Origin: Lactococcus lactis
Lineage (GTDB): Bacteria; Bacillota; Bacilli; Lactobacillales; Streptococcaceae
Assembly (NCBI RefSeq): GCF_029023865.1
Contig: NZ_CP118969.1
Span: forward strand, 2,170,001 to 2,234,000
DNA: 64,000 bases
Reading direction: 5' to 3'
Part shown: positions 1 through 9,270 of the stretch, piece after piece
Numbering within the stretch: the first letter of the stretch is position 1
Layout: the number at the start of each line of letters is the position of its first letter
Made by a program: the position numbers and the translations under genes
Notes under the pieces: generated by a model
Told to the model about the DNA's origin: nothing
Databases searched by the model: none
What the model saw: the letters and a program-made list of their open reading frames with translations, nothing else

Positions 1-1060
<1,060 letters not shown>

Positions 1061-1193
1061 TTAAAATATTTTGCACGCTCCAAGTTCGCTTGGCTGGCAT
1101 TTCTAAAAAACTTCTTCAACTTTTGAACTAATTTATCAAAAGTAAAAGATAAACCATTTCTTGAAAGCTCCTATCGCACTATTTTTTATTTTA

Positions 1194-1231
1194 TCAAAAA
1201 ACATCAAGATTTACTTAAAAAATCCTGATGC
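1194..1231 (-). terminator. Intrinsic terminator after the CadD-type gene
   Basis: On the minus strand an imperfect hairpin (CATCAGGATTT paired with AAATCTTGATG, one mismatch) is followed by a run of six T. It lies just beyond the stop of the 1294-1914 gene and separates it from purA. Confidence 0.75.
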
Positions 1232-1293
1232 TTTTGATTAAATCTAAATTATCGTTCGGAAATACGGAACTTTTTTAATCTTTAAATTATGTT

Positions 1294-1914
1294 TTACAAA
1301 AAACTGAGAATTTTGGAGACTGTTCCACTTTCTAGTAAAACCATTATTCCAAGTATTATATAAACAAAAGCAAGAATCCAACGACTGTATTTTTCTAAAA
1401 CGTCATGAAGGTGAGGATTTTTTGCAATTGTTTTTCCAAGAAGCCCTAAAATTAATATGTTTAAGGCAAAAATTATTATTGATAATAGCAAATTATTAGC
1501 TGACAGTGTCATAAAAAATGGAGTAAACAAAGCAATATTATCCGCTCCACAACTCGCAAAAGAAATGATAATAACAGTTCCAAGCAAGCTTTTATTTTTC
1601 CTTTTTTGTAGCAATTCATCTAATTCTTCATCGTCATCATCATCCCCAAAGAATAAATATTTTATTCCTAGTCCTAAAGGAATCAGGCCCAGTAAGCCTA
1701 AAATCCACTCTTCTGGAACAAGTTTTAGGATGACCGCAAAAAATAAACTGACCAATACAAGTGCAAAAGAACCAATTATTTGTCCCAAAGTAATAGATAA
1801 ATGACTTTTTTTATCAAAACGAACATATAATATTGCTAGTAATATAAGTAAATCTAGGGCTGTTGCCCAGTAGATAACCGTTGAATTTATTATAACTGAA
1901 AACATATTAACCAT
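1294..1914 (-). CDS. CadD-family cadmium resistance/cation transporter
   Basis: A 206-residue, very hydrophobic protein with about five or six membrane segments. It has an acidic stretch (GDDDDDEELDEL, residues ~90-101) between the first and second halves and the motif SFASCGADNIALFTPFF. These features and the size match the CadD family of cadmium or other divalent-cation exporters, which sit in the cytoplasmic membrane. The ATG at 1914 follows AGAGG. It is a single-gene unit with its own terminator. The true substrate cannot be read from sequence. I put no gene symbol because plasmid cadD and chromosomal paralogues are not distinguishable here. Confidence 0.8.
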   Translation of the reverse strand: MVNMFSVIINSTVIYWATALDLLILLAILYVRFDKKSHLSITLGQIIGSFALVLVSLFFAVILKLVPEEWILGLLGLIPLGLGIKYLFFGDDDDDEELDELLQKRKNKSLLGTVIIISFASCGADNIALFTPFFMTLSANNLLLSIIIFALNILILGLLGKTIAKNPHLHDVLEKYSRWILAFVYIILGIMVLLESGTVSKILSFL

Positions 1915-2172
1915 TTTCTAACCTCTCAAAGCTATTGAGGATGAGCTTTTTCATTATTCTACTAAATAAAAAGCTATAAGCAAAGGGTTTAAGATTGACA
2001 ACTTTAAATGCTTTGAACAATTTCCATGGATATTTATTATTTTTGTTACAACTTGTAAGTTTCGATTCTTTAAATTTTAGAAAACGAATAAAAGACAGGA
2101 CAATATTCTTCAGTTAAGAGCTAGAAAAATATCCATTATACAATTATTATCACTTATCTGACATTTGAGTTA

Positions 2173-2332
2173 TTAATTTAGTGAAAGAAGCGAGATATTT
2201 TTTTCTTCAACTACTTTTAATTGACCATTTTCCAATTTTACAAATACAGCTATGTTGATAATTTGATTCATCACCAAATATAACGGTAGCTTTCTGTCCA
2301 TCAGCTAAGATGATGATGTCGCCTTTTTTCAT
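2173..2332 (-). pseudogene. Frameshifted ~52-codon small conserved-looking gene
   Basis: From the ATG at 2332 the minus strand reads MKKGDIIILADGQKATVIFG-DESN. One extra T around 2260 then breaks the frame. In the next frame the reading continues as INIAVFVKLENGQLKVVEEK and stops at 2173-2175. Both halves look like one small beta-rich protein, and the unshifted tail (SCICKIGKWSIKSS) looks out of place. I infer a single-base insertion, or a sequencing error, in a small gene. No function is recognised. The Shine-Dalgarno is weak (AGAA). Confidence 0.5.
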
Positions 2333-2501
2333 GTTCTAAATTCTTTCTATTTTATAAAAATGGATTTTATCCAGTTGGATGATAGATTACATTTATCTTG
2401 AGATTATAGTTTGCACCCTAATACAAGTTTTAATATTTTAGCAAAATAAGCTATATTTTTTCGAATTATTAGTGCTAATTGTCTTAGAAAACTTTATTTT
2501 C

Positions 2502-2969
2502 TCAATCATTTATCGGAAATGCATCCATAGATTTTAGAGAACGAGCAACTGGGACAATTCTTTTACTTTTTTGTTGACTTTTAAAACCTAGAGTAATTTC
2601 AGAATTATCGTTAGGCAGCTTCTTAGCAATTTTAGAAACTATTTTTTGCAGGACTATAATTTTACTTTGTGCATAAGAATCCCCCATTTGTGAATCTATA
2701 TTTATATTAAATAGCCTTTTTGAATCTCTTTCTTTTTTTGGATAAACTTCAATCATATCTCCTTTAGAAATATCTGCATTTGTCACATTATGAACGACTT
2801 TATAGCTCCATTCATAATTATCAAAAGTAAGCTTCGAATCCCCTTTAACAGCAAGTTCTGATTTTAAATCTGAAATTACTGAATCGTACTTGCTATTTTT
2901 ATTCTTTGAGCATGACGATAATGTTAATATTACAAGAAAAGTAAGACCCCATAAGATAATTTTTTTCAT
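2502..2969 (-). CDS. Small lipoprotein of unknown function
   Basis: 155 residues. The N-terminus is a lipoprotein signal: KK, then a hydrophobic core, then the lipobox LSSC with the cysteine at residue 20. The mature protein should therefore be anchored to the outer face of the membrane. The rest (residues 21-155) is charged and Lys-rich, with no domain I recognise. The next gene upstream (3035-3712) encodes a membrane-anchored protein in the same direction, so the two may be expressed together, but the 65-bp gap leaves room for a separate promoter. Confidence 0.75.
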   Translation of the reverse strand: MKKIILWGLTFLVILTLSSCSKNKNSKYDSVISDLKSELAVKGDSKLTFDNYEWSYKVVHNVTNADISKGDMIEVYPKKERDSKRLFNINIDSQMGDSYAQSKIIVLQKIVSKIAKKLPNDNSEITLGFKSQQKSKRIVPVARSLKSMDAFPIND

Positions 2970-3034
2970 AACTACTCCTAGTTGTTAAACTCTTATTCCA
3001 TGTCAATTTGTTTTTTTATTTTGTGATTGAAAAA

Positions 3035-3712
3035 TTATGAATCTTGAGGAAATGTCCAATTTTTAGTGGTTGAATTATAATATGTTCTTGCCTCATTTAT
3101 TATATTATCAAAAGTAGGAAGTCCTAATCCTCCATTTTCATAATGAGCTTCAGTATAAGCTCTTAAATGTTCAGGGAGTATTTCTTTTACTTTGTTTTCA
3201 ATCGCTTCTGTACACTGCTTATAATCGCTATCATATTTTTCTTGAAACTGACTGTCACTATAACTTATTTTTGGTTCAGCATACATGGTAATGATATCTC
3301 GCAACATTTGTCTATGCCAAGCCTCTTTCTCAAGTTCAATAGATTTATATCCTTCTTCAAGTTTCTCCTGATCTTCTTGTGATAATTTTGATGAATCCTT
3401 GTAATCAATTGAAGAACCAGTATCTGTAGACTCCCTTTCTTTTTTGGAAGATTGAGAAGTGCTACTAGCAAAACTTGCTTGTGAACTCTTTGGACTGGGA
3501 TAGAAAAAGATCGTTAATAAAATTCCTATCGCAAATATTAAAAGACTCACAATAACAGTTCCTAAAACAAGCACTGTTTTTTTATTAGAGTTTGGAACAC
3601 TAGACTCCTCGCGTACCAAGCCTAGTGAAAGAGCCTTTTCATAGTCTTCTTCATTAGGCTCACGCCCATTTACATTTTTAAAGGATTTCTCCCACTCCTT
3701 TTTTCTAATCAT
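3035..3712 (-). CDS. Single-pass membrane protein of unknown function
   Basis: 225 residues. A cytosolic N-terminal part of ~45 residues (KKEWEKSFKNVNGREPNEEDYEKAL) is followed by one membrane helix at ~45-70, a Ser/Lys-rich linker (SSTSQSSKKERESTDTGSS) and an extracytoplasmic, largely helical C-terminal domain. The N-terminal 'F...NGR.P..ED...AL' pattern occurs in Firmicute membrane proteins of unknown role. I do not assign a function. Confidence 0.7.
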   Translation of the reverse strand: MIRKKEWEKSFKNVNGREPNEEDYEKALSLGLVREESSVPNSNKKTVLVLGTVIVSLLIFAIGILLTIFFYPSPKSSQASFASSTSQSSKKERESTDTGSSIDYKDSSKLSQEDQEKLEEGYKSIELEKEAWHRQMLRDIITMYAEPKISYSDSQFQEKYDSDYKQCTEAIENKVKEILPEHLRAYTEAHYENGGLGLPTFDNIINEARTYYNSTTKNWTFPQDS

Positions 3713-3802
3713 TTTCTACTCCAAATTTTCATAATTTATATAAAATCATTCTCTTTTAAACAACATTTTTATGTAGCTTAACAATATCAGTCCCAAAAAT
3801 TT

Positions 3803-4306
3803 CTAATTTTTTTTCTCAGGATGGATATTTTGTTTTACAGTATATGAGTCCAATTCAATTTTTATTACTCCAACTCGCTCTAACATTTTTTCTGGCATGG
3901 GGTCGTATTCTTTTCCTTTTGCTGCATGCTCCATTAAAAGCTCCAATGCCACCCTCTTTTCGTCCAAATTTTCTATCATTTCTGCTTTTCCAAAACCAAT
4001 CAAACTTTGATAAGCATAAGAATAAGTTGAAGCATTTTTATTTCCTTCGATTAGCTTATGATGACTATCCATTTCGACAGCAACTAAAGGATTTTTTTCT
4101 AGCATTGATACTTTCTTTCCTTCTTTTGCTCCATGAACATATAGTGTTAGTTGATCATTATTATCCCAAGAATAGCCGAAATTTACTGGTACTACATAGG
4201 GGTAAATTTCTCCATTTATGGCCAGACGAACGACTTGTACTTCTTCAACCAGTTCTTTAATTAGCTCAATATCTGTAACCTGTCTTTTAGCTCTTCTCAT
4301 ATCCAT
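3803..4306 (-). CDS. Pyridoxamine 5'-phosphate oxidase-like flavoprotein (NimA type)
   Basis: 167 residues. It starts MRRAKRQVTD, the usual opening of the NimA/PNPOx-like split-barrel flavoprotein family. It continues with YPYVVPVNFGY and YVHGAKEGKKVSML, the strands that form the FMN site. Members bind FMN; some reduce nitroimidazoles and others have unknown substrates. The ATG at 4306 follows AAAGGA at good spacing. It is a lone cytosolic gene. Family assignment is firm; substrate is not known. Confidence 0.85.
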   Translation of the reverse strand: MDMRRAKRQVTDIELIKELVEEVQVVRLAINGEIYPYVVPVNFGYSWDNNDQLTLYVHGAKEGKKVSMLEKNPLVAVEMDSHHKLIEGNKNASTYSYAYQSLIGFGKAEMIENLDEKRVALELLMEHAAKGKEYDPMPEKMLERVGVIKIELDSYTVKQNIHPEKKN

Positions 4307-4385
4307 TGTTATTATCCTTTACTTCTGTATTTGTTCAATTAATTTATATTAAATTTTTACATATGATTATTTTAAAATACCATTC

Positions 4386-4643
4386 TCAGGGTTTACTTAT
4401 CCAACGAATCCATTCGGGCAAAGCTTCTTTTTTAGGCTTGTAACCTTTCTTAAACAACGTATAAAAATATTCTTTATTAAGACGTTCAAATATATCTAAA
4501 AATGATTCATCTACATTTTCATTTTTACGAACTGCATTGATAAAAGCAGTTAAAATAATTGCTATGAATAATCCTATATAAATTAATATAAAAAAGCAAT
4601 AAATATTAATATTGGTCCAAGTGGTACAGTTCGCATAATTCAC
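4386..4643 (-). CDS. Small membrane protein, unknown
   Basis: 85 residues with one hydrophobic helix at ~13-37 (CFFILIYIGLFIAIILTAFI) and a basic, aromatic C-terminal tail. No family recognised. It lies between two unrelated minus-strand genes, and the start (ATG after AAAGAAAG) is plausible. It may be real but has little supporting context. Confidence 0.5.
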   Translation of the reverse strand: MNYANCTTWTNINIYCFFILIYIGLFIAIILTAFINAVRKNENVDESFLDIFERLNKEYFYTLFKKGYKPKKEALPEWIRWISKP

Positions 4644-4731
4644 ATTCTTTCTTTTAATAATTGGTTTCAGGATACATAAATTTACAAATACAAATAATTT
4701 TTATAGTTTATTATCAAAACACCAGTTAAAT

Positions 4732-5055
4732 TTAATGGTCCAAGTTCCATTTTACAATCTCACTAACCAAGCGTTTGAGTTCATTGGTTTCAACATCATA
4801 AGGAACTTTTATGGTCCCTTTACTGCATTCATATTGTTCTTTAAGAGACGCACTATTATTTTCAATGAAGTTTGGTTTGGGATAAATTCCTATGTGCTTT
4901 TTTTGAGGACTTGCATAAATAAGGACATTCTTATCCTTAAACCATGCAGGCATTCCGGAGGAAATACGTTCTTGTGCTTCAGGAAAGACCAATTTTACAG
5001 TTTCTCTGACAATGTTCATTAACTCATCATTTTTAAAATAATCTTCAAATTCCAT
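4732..5055 (-). CDS. DUF1801/YdhG-like small protein
   Basis: 107 residues with SSGMPAWFKDKNVLIYA, KKHIGIYP and SKGTIKVP. This is the spacing of the DUF1801 family, which includes the YdhG proteins related to frataxin-like iron chaperones. The family is small, soluble and cytosolic. A direct role in iron handling is known only for some members, so I keep to the family name. Confidence 0.8.
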   Translation of the reverse strand: MEFEDYFKNDELMNIVRETVKLVFPEAQERISSGMPAWFKDKNVLIYASPQKKHIGIYPKPNFIENNSASLKEQYECSKGTIKVPYDVETNELKRLVSEIVKWNLDH

Positions 5056-5254
5056 AGCAGGCCTCTCTCATCTTCATTATCATTTTTTTGTTGTTTTTAG
5101 TAATAATATGTTCAAAAAATTTATTTACTGCTATTAGTTTATCAAAATCCTTTATTCTTAACAAACACTTTTAAGCTTTCTCAAACATCAAAGGAAAATC
5201 TGAGGTTTTTTCTTGCTTTTATATCATTTATTGATTGACAATTTTTGTGCTCTA

Positions 5255-5284
5255 TTGAGGTCAGTTGGGGTCTTGTGGTACAAT
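5255..5284 (+). promoter_or_regulatory. hslO promoter giving a leaderless mRNA
   Basis: TTGAGG (5255-5260), an 18-bp spacer and TACAAT (5279-5284). The ATG of hslO begins seven bases after the -10 box, where transcription should start. There is no Shine-Dalgarno sequence before this ATG. Confidence 0.65.
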
Positions 5285-5290
5285 AGACTC

Positions 5291-6157
5291 ATGGATAAAA
5301 TTATCAAATCAATCTCAAAAAATGGGCATTTCAGAGCTTTTGCTTTGGATTCAACCCTAACTGTGAAAGAAGCACAGGAACGCCATCAAACATGGCCAAC
5401 TTCGACGGTTGCCTTAGGTCGTACATTGATTGCTGGACAAATTTTAGGAGCTAATGAAAAAGGTGATACTAAAATTACAGTTAAAGTTCTGGGTGATGGA
5501 ACAATGGGGCCAATCATCGCAGTCGCTGACAGCCGCGGCCATGTCAAAGGTTATGTCAAAAATCGTGAACTCGACTATAAAAAAGCTTCAACTGGTGAAG
5601 TGTTAGTTGCTCCTTTTGTTGGTAATGGCTTTTTAGTTGTGGTCAAAGACATGGGACTTAAACAACCTTATAGTGGTCAAGTTGATTTAATTACTGGTGA
5701 AATTGGCGAAGACTTAGCTTGGTATTTTTTAAGTTCAGAACAAACTCCTTCTTCTGTTGGTGTGAATGTTTTGCTTAATGAAGACTCAGATACAGTCAAA
5801 ATTGCTGGTGGATTTATGTTGCAAGCTTTGCCAGATGCTACTGACGAAGAAATTACCGAAATTGAACATAATATTAAAAGTATGCCTTCAATTGCAACAA
5901 TGCTGACCAGTGAAGAACCATTAAAAACGATGTTAGACAATATTTATGGCGATATGGAATACAAAAATCTTGGCGAATTTCCTTTGGAATTCAAATGTGA
6001 TTGTAGTAAGGAACGTTTCCTTGAAGGCATTAAATCTTTAGGAAGAGAACCAATTGAGGAAATGATAGCCGAGGATCACGGTGCTGAAATTATTTGTCAA
6101 TTCTGTGAAAACAAATATGAGTATTCTGAAGATGAATTAAAAGCACTCCTTAAGTAA
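5291..6157 (+). CDS. hslO: Hsp33 redox-regulated chaperone
   Basis: Holdase chaperone of the cytosol, switched on by oxidation of a zinc centre. The protein has 288 residues from the ATG at 5291. The C-terminal zinc site is complete: CDC at residues 236-238 and CQFC at 269-272. The body carries GDGTMGPIIAVAD and KGYV. I chose 5291 rather than an in-frame start 78 bases upstream because family proteins begin close to this methionine and because the promoter's -10 box is only 7 bases away. The message is therefore probably leaderless. Confidence 0.95.
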   Translation: MDKIIKSISKNGHFRAFALDSTLTVKEAQERHQTWPTSTVALGRTLIAGQILGANEKGDTKITVKVLGDGTMGPIIAVADSRGHVKGYVKNRELDYKKASTGEVLVAPFVGNGFLVVVKDMGLKQPYSGQVDLITGEIGEDLAWYFLSSEQTPSSVGVNVLLNEDSDTVKIAGGFMLQALPDATDEEITEIEHNIKSMPSIATMLTSEEPLKTMLDNIYGDMEYKNLGEFPLEFKCDCSKERFLEGIKSLGREPIEEMIAEDHGAEIICQFCENKYEYSEDELKALLK

Positions 6158-6170
6158 AATAACTAATTAT

Positions 6171-6197
6171 TTTACTGACAGAAATTCTGTCAGTAAA
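6171..6197. repeat. 27-bp palindrome built from the ACTGACAG word
   Basis: TTTACTGACAGAA, one central A, then TTCTGTCAGTAAA: 13-bp arms, perfect. It sits 13 bases after the hslO stop and could also fold as a hairpin, but lacks a long T run. It is one of many copies of the same word in the chromosomal part of the window. Confidence 0.85.
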
Positions 6198-6211
6198 TAG
6201 AATTGAGAAAA

Positions 6212-6733
6212 ATGACTGTAAAATTTTTTATTGCTTCTACATTAGACGGCTATATTGCCACCAAAGAAGAAAGTCTCCAATGGCTTTTTGATGTTGAGGG
6301 TGAGGGTGATAACGGCTATGGTGCTTTTTATAGTGATATTGATACAATCATTATGGGTAAAAAGACTTATGATTGGTTAGAAAAAGAGCAAGCCGGTCAG
6401 TGGCCTTATTCTGACAAAACTTCTTATATTTTAACTCATCAAGAAATTTCTTCTACTGACAATATCGTTTTTATTGACAAAGAAAAACTGACAGAGCTGT
6501 CAGTAAATTTTGCGGATACTGACAAAAATATCTGGGTTGTTGGCGGCGGAGAAGTCATCAAACTTTTTCTTGAAAATCATTGGGTTGATGAATTACAAGT
6601 TACCATTGCCCCAGTTTTACTAGGAGACGGAATTTCACTTTTTCCGTCAGGAAATTACAAAGAGAAACTTCAACTGATTGACACAAAAACCTACGGACAA
6701 TTTGTTGAATTACATTATTTAGTAAAAAAATAG
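6212..6733 (+). CDS. Dihydrofolate reductase-like (RibD C-terminal) protein
   Basis: 173 residues from the ATG at 6212. The motifs FIASTLDGYIA, TIIMGKKTYDWL and WVVGGGEVIKLFLE, plus a C-terminal VTIAPVLLGDGISLF, are those of the RibD-C/DHFR-like fold that binds NADPH. Bacterial stand-alone members are reductases of mostly unknown substrate. An in-frame TTG lies three codons upstream; the ATG is preferred because GAG/GAAA precedes it. The coding region itself contains the ACTGACAG-AG-CTGTCAGT word at 6487-6504. Confidence 0.8.
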   Translation: MTVKFFIASTLDGYIATKEESLQWLFDVEGEGDNGYGAFYSDIDTIIMGKKTYDWLEKEQAGQWPYSDKTSYILTHQEISSTDNIVFIDKEKLTELSVNFADTDKNIWVVGGGEVIKLFLENHWVDELQVTIAPVLLGDGISLFPSGNYKEKLQLIDTKTYGQFVELHYLVKK

Positions 6734-6811
6734 ATACTGACGATTTTGTCAGTATTTTTTGTCAGTAAAACTTACTGACAGAATTCACCGACAGAGCTGT
6801 CAGTAACTTTT
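6734..6811. repeat. Cluster of GTCAGT/ACTGAC words between genes
   Basis: Within 80 bases there are several copies of TGTCAGTA or ACTGACAG in both directions. They can pair in alternative hairpins, the last followed by AACTTTTTT. The cluster probably ends transcription of the 6212-6733 gene, while the same word is also a chromosome-wide repeat. Confidence 0.55.
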
Positions 6812-6825
6812 TAAGCCTTAAAACC

Positions 6826-6853
6826 TTGTGAAATCTCAAAAAATTGCTATAAT
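6826..6853 (+). promoter_or_regulatory. dusB promoter giving a leaderless mRNA
   Basis: TTGTGA (6826-6831), a 16-bp spacer and a consensus TATAAT (6848-6853). The first ATG of dusB follows after seven bases, at the expected transcription start, with no Shine-Dalgarno. Confidence 0.7.
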
Positions 6854-6860
6854 ATTCTTT

Positions 6861-7865
6861 ATGACTATGGACAAAATTTACAACGAATCGTGGAAAATTG
6901 GCGATATCGAAATAAAAAATAAAATTGTGTTAGCACCAATGGCCGGAATTACGAATAAAGCTTTTCTGACTACTGCTAAAGAATTTGGAGCTGGACTTGT
7001 TGTAACTGAAATGATTTCTGATAAAGGAATTGAACATCGCAACAAAAAAACTTTGGAAATGATGGATTTTGAAGGGGTCCCTCATCCACTCTCAATGCAA
7101 ATTTTTGGGGGTGAAGTAGATACTCTGGTTGAAGCAGCCAAATTTGTTGAAGCAAATACTGTTGCTGATATTATTGATATCAATATGGGTTGCCCAGTAC
7201 CCAAAGTAACTAAAAACGAAGCCGGTTCTCGTCTTTTGCTTGATCCTGATAAAGTTTATGATGTGGTCTCTGCTGTTTCTAAAGCTATTTCAAGACCACT
7301 AACAGTGAAAATCCGAATTGGTTGGGATGACGACCACCTTTTTGCAGTTGAAAATGCTAAAGCAATTGAAGCGGGAGGCGGAGCGGCTGTTTCTATGCAT
7401 GCACGAACCAAAGCACAAGCTTATACAGGAAATGCTCAAGAAAATTGGCACTGGCTCAAAAAATTGACCGAAAATGTCAATATTCCGGTCATCGGAAATG
7501 GCGATGTCAAGACTCCTGAAGACGCGAAACGCATGATTGATGAAACAGGCGTCACTGCGGTCATGATGGGAAGAGCAGCCCTTGGAAACCCTTGGATTCT
7601 TCATCGTACCGAGCATTATCTACGAACAGGTGAACTATTGCCTGAACCAACAGTTGCGGAAAAAATGGAAATTGCAAAACTTCACTTGGCACGTCTCGTC
7701 GAATTAAAAGGTGATAATCTTGCTAGCCGAGAATTTCGTCAGCACGCAGCATATTACCTAAAAGGAGCTTCTCGTGCAGCAAAAGTAAAAGTTGCTGTCA
7801 ATCAAGCAGAATCACAAGCAGAAATTATCACTATTCTCGATAATTTTGTGAATGGAATCAAATAA
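6861..7865 (+). CDS. dusB: tRNA-dihydrouridine synthase
   Basis: FMN enzyme that reduces uridines in the tRNA D-loop. 334 residues from the ATG at 6861. The TIM-barrel signature APMAGITNKAF is at the N-terminus. The catalytic cysteine lies in DINMGCPVPKVTKNEAGS, and HARTKAQAYTG and VMMGRAALGNPW complete the FMN and tRNA sites. The in-frame GTG 33 bases upstream lies in the promoter and is unlikely. The gene appears to be monocistronic with its own terminator. DusB is the usual single Dus of Lactobacillales, hence the symbol. Confidence 0.93.
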   Translation: MTMDKIYNESWKIGDIEIKNKIVLAPMAGITNKAFLTTAKEFGAGLVVTEMISDKGIEHRNKKTLEMMDFEGVPHPLSMQIFGGEVDTLVEAAKFVEANTVADIIDINMGCPVPKVTKNEAGSRLLLDPDKVYDVVSAVSKAISRPLTVKIRIGWDDDHLFAVENAKAIEAGGGAAVSMHARTKAQAYTGNAQENWHWLKKLTENVNIPVIGNGDVKTPEDAKRMIDETGVTAVMMGRAALGNPWILHRTEHYLRTGELLPEPTVAEKMEIAKLHLARLVELKGDNLASREFRQHAAYYLKGASRAAKVKVAVNQAESQAEIITILDNFVNGIK

Positions 7866-7878
7866 AACGATATGAAAT

Positions 7879-7899
7879 CTGGAAATTTCCAGGTTTTTT
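7879..7899 (+). terminator. Intrinsic terminator after dusB
   Basis: CTGGAAATTTCCAG (a perfect 14-base palindrome) followed by GTTTTTT. Confidence 0.8.
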
Positions 7900-7960
7900 A
7901 GTTATAATAAATATAGAAATAAATATTCACACAATTCCGAAAATAGAAAGGGTTTTCTAT

Positions 7961-8191
7961 ATGCGTACTACAAAAGCCACTGAAGAAATCGAAAAAGCTA
8001 TTATTCACCTGAAGAAAGCAAAACGAGAAATTAGTAATTATACTTTTGAATACAATGTTCAAAACTTGATTCAGTTAGATAAGACAATTAAGCAGTTGGA
8101 AAATATCAAAACTGGAATCAATGCAGATAGTTTTTCTGTTGAAGGAGTCAAATCTACTGGTGAAATTGAAGGCGCACGTCTTTCAAGATAA
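7961..8191 (+). CDS. Small helical protein, unknown
   Basis: 76 residues, charged and strongly helical (EEIEKAIIHLKKAKREI, then QLDKTIKQLENI). It looks like a short coiled coil and has no membrane segment. A TATAAT (7903-7908 region) and the AGAAAGGG Shine-Dalgarno give it its own expression unit, ended by the terminator at 8212. No function recognised. Confidence 0.75.
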   Translation: MRTTKATEEIEKAIIHLKKAKREISNYTFEYNVQNLIQLDKTIKQLENIKTGINADSFSVEGVKSTGEIEGARLSR

Positions 8192-8211
8192 TTAATTTCA
8201 CTGACAAAAAT

Positions 8212-8240
8212 AAAAAATAGCTCTCTTGAGCTATTTTTTT
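8212..8240. terminator. Bidirectional terminator between convergent genes
   Basis: AAAAAATAGCTC-TCTT-GAGCTATTTTTTT. A-rich and T-rich flanks let it serve both the 7961-8191 gene and the YitT gene on the other strand. Confidence 0.85.
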
Positions 8241-9115
8241 CCTTTTTTAGCCACTTTATAACGACTGCGTGGATAAGTGAAATCACCAATGACTTCATGA
8301 ACATTTATAATTGATGTGAAAGCATTCGGGTCAAGAATAGACAAAATTTGTTTTACTTCTTGAATTTCTCCAGGGTTTAAAACAACATATAAAATTTCTT
8401 TAGAATTTCCTGAATAAGCCCCTTCTCCATGTAAATAAGTCGCGCTACGACCGATTTCTTCAATAATTGCTTTAGCAATTTCAGCATGATTATTCGTGAT
8501 AATAAGCATTCCTCGAACCGTATAACCACCAGATTGAACCACATTAATTACTTGTGCTGCCACAAAACTTGCAATCAAAGTGTACATCATATGGCGTAAA
8601 TCAATATAGCTTAATGAAAGTAACATCACACAAGCATCAAAGATAAAGAAAGTTCGTCCAACAGCAACCCCAGCCTTAATCTGCAAAAGCTTGGCAATAA
8701 TATCGGCCCCACCAGTCGTTCCACCAAAACGGAAAACTAAACCAATTCCTGTTCCGGCAAATACACCAGCGAGCAAGGCAGCGATTAAATAATCATGTCC
8801 AACATTAATTGCGACTGGAATCCGTTGGAAAATCCACATCCAGATTGAAAGACTCACGATTCCCCAAATTGTATAAACAAAAGTTCGGCGCCCAAGAAAG
8901 CGATAGCCAAGAATTAAAAGTGGAATATTTAAGATAAGCTGGGTGTAGGAAGGGTCAATATTCAATAAAGCATAACCAATCAATGAAAGCCCAGCGACTC
9001 CACCTTCAGCCAAGTGGTTCCCCATGTTGAACTCAACAAAACCAAAGGCATAGATTGCTGTACCAATTGTAACAGCAAGAAGTTGCAAAAAATGCACCTT
9101 AGATAATTTTTTCAT
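8231..9115 (-). CDS. YitT-family membrane protein (first of three)
   Basis: 294 residues from ATG 9115, which follows TGAGGAA; the longer TTG start would place the Shine-Dalgarno inside the gene. About five membrane helices (DUF161; GIYAFG-type start, FRFGGTTGGADIIAKL) are followed by a cytosolic DUF2179 domain (RGMLIITNNHAEIAKAIIEEI, YLHGEGAYSG). The role of YitT proteins is not established. It lies 150 bp downstream of a close paralogue. Confidence 0.88.
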   Translation of the reverse strand: MKKLSKVHFLQLLAVTIGTAIYAFGFVEFNMGNHLAEGGVAGLSLIGYALLNIDPSYTQLILNIPLLILGYRFLGRRTFVYTIWGIVSLSIWMWIFQRIPVAINVGHDYLIAALLAGVFAGTGIGLVFRFGGTTGGADIIAKLLQIKAGVAVGRTFFIFDACVMLLSLSYIDLRHMMYTLIASFVAAQVINVVQSGGYTVRGMLIITNNHAEIAKAIIEEIGRSATYLHGEGAYSGNSKEILYVVLNPGEIQEVKQILSILDPNAFTSIINVHEVIGDFTYPRSRYKVAKKGKK

Positions 9116-9240
9116 AATATTCCTCAAAAATTTCGATGAAATATCCTTGCCGAGGGCAAGGATGTTTAAATCTATTGTAGTTTAAATTTAGAATTTAGTC
9201 AACTTTTGAAAACTTCTCCCTTTTTAACTTAAGTATCTTA

Positions 9241-9270
9241 AAAAAAATAGCCCAATGAGCTATTTTATTT
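9241..9270 (-). terminator. Terminator between the two YitT paralogues
   Basis: AAAATAGC-TCATTGG-GCTATTTT with a T-rich tail on the minus strand, overlapping the stop of the 9265-10140 gene. Confidence 0.7.

Noticed and set aside
1457-1804. Plus-strand frame of 115 codons
   Set aside because: Antisense to the CadD-type gene; its Ser run is the reverse of the Asp/Glu stretch.
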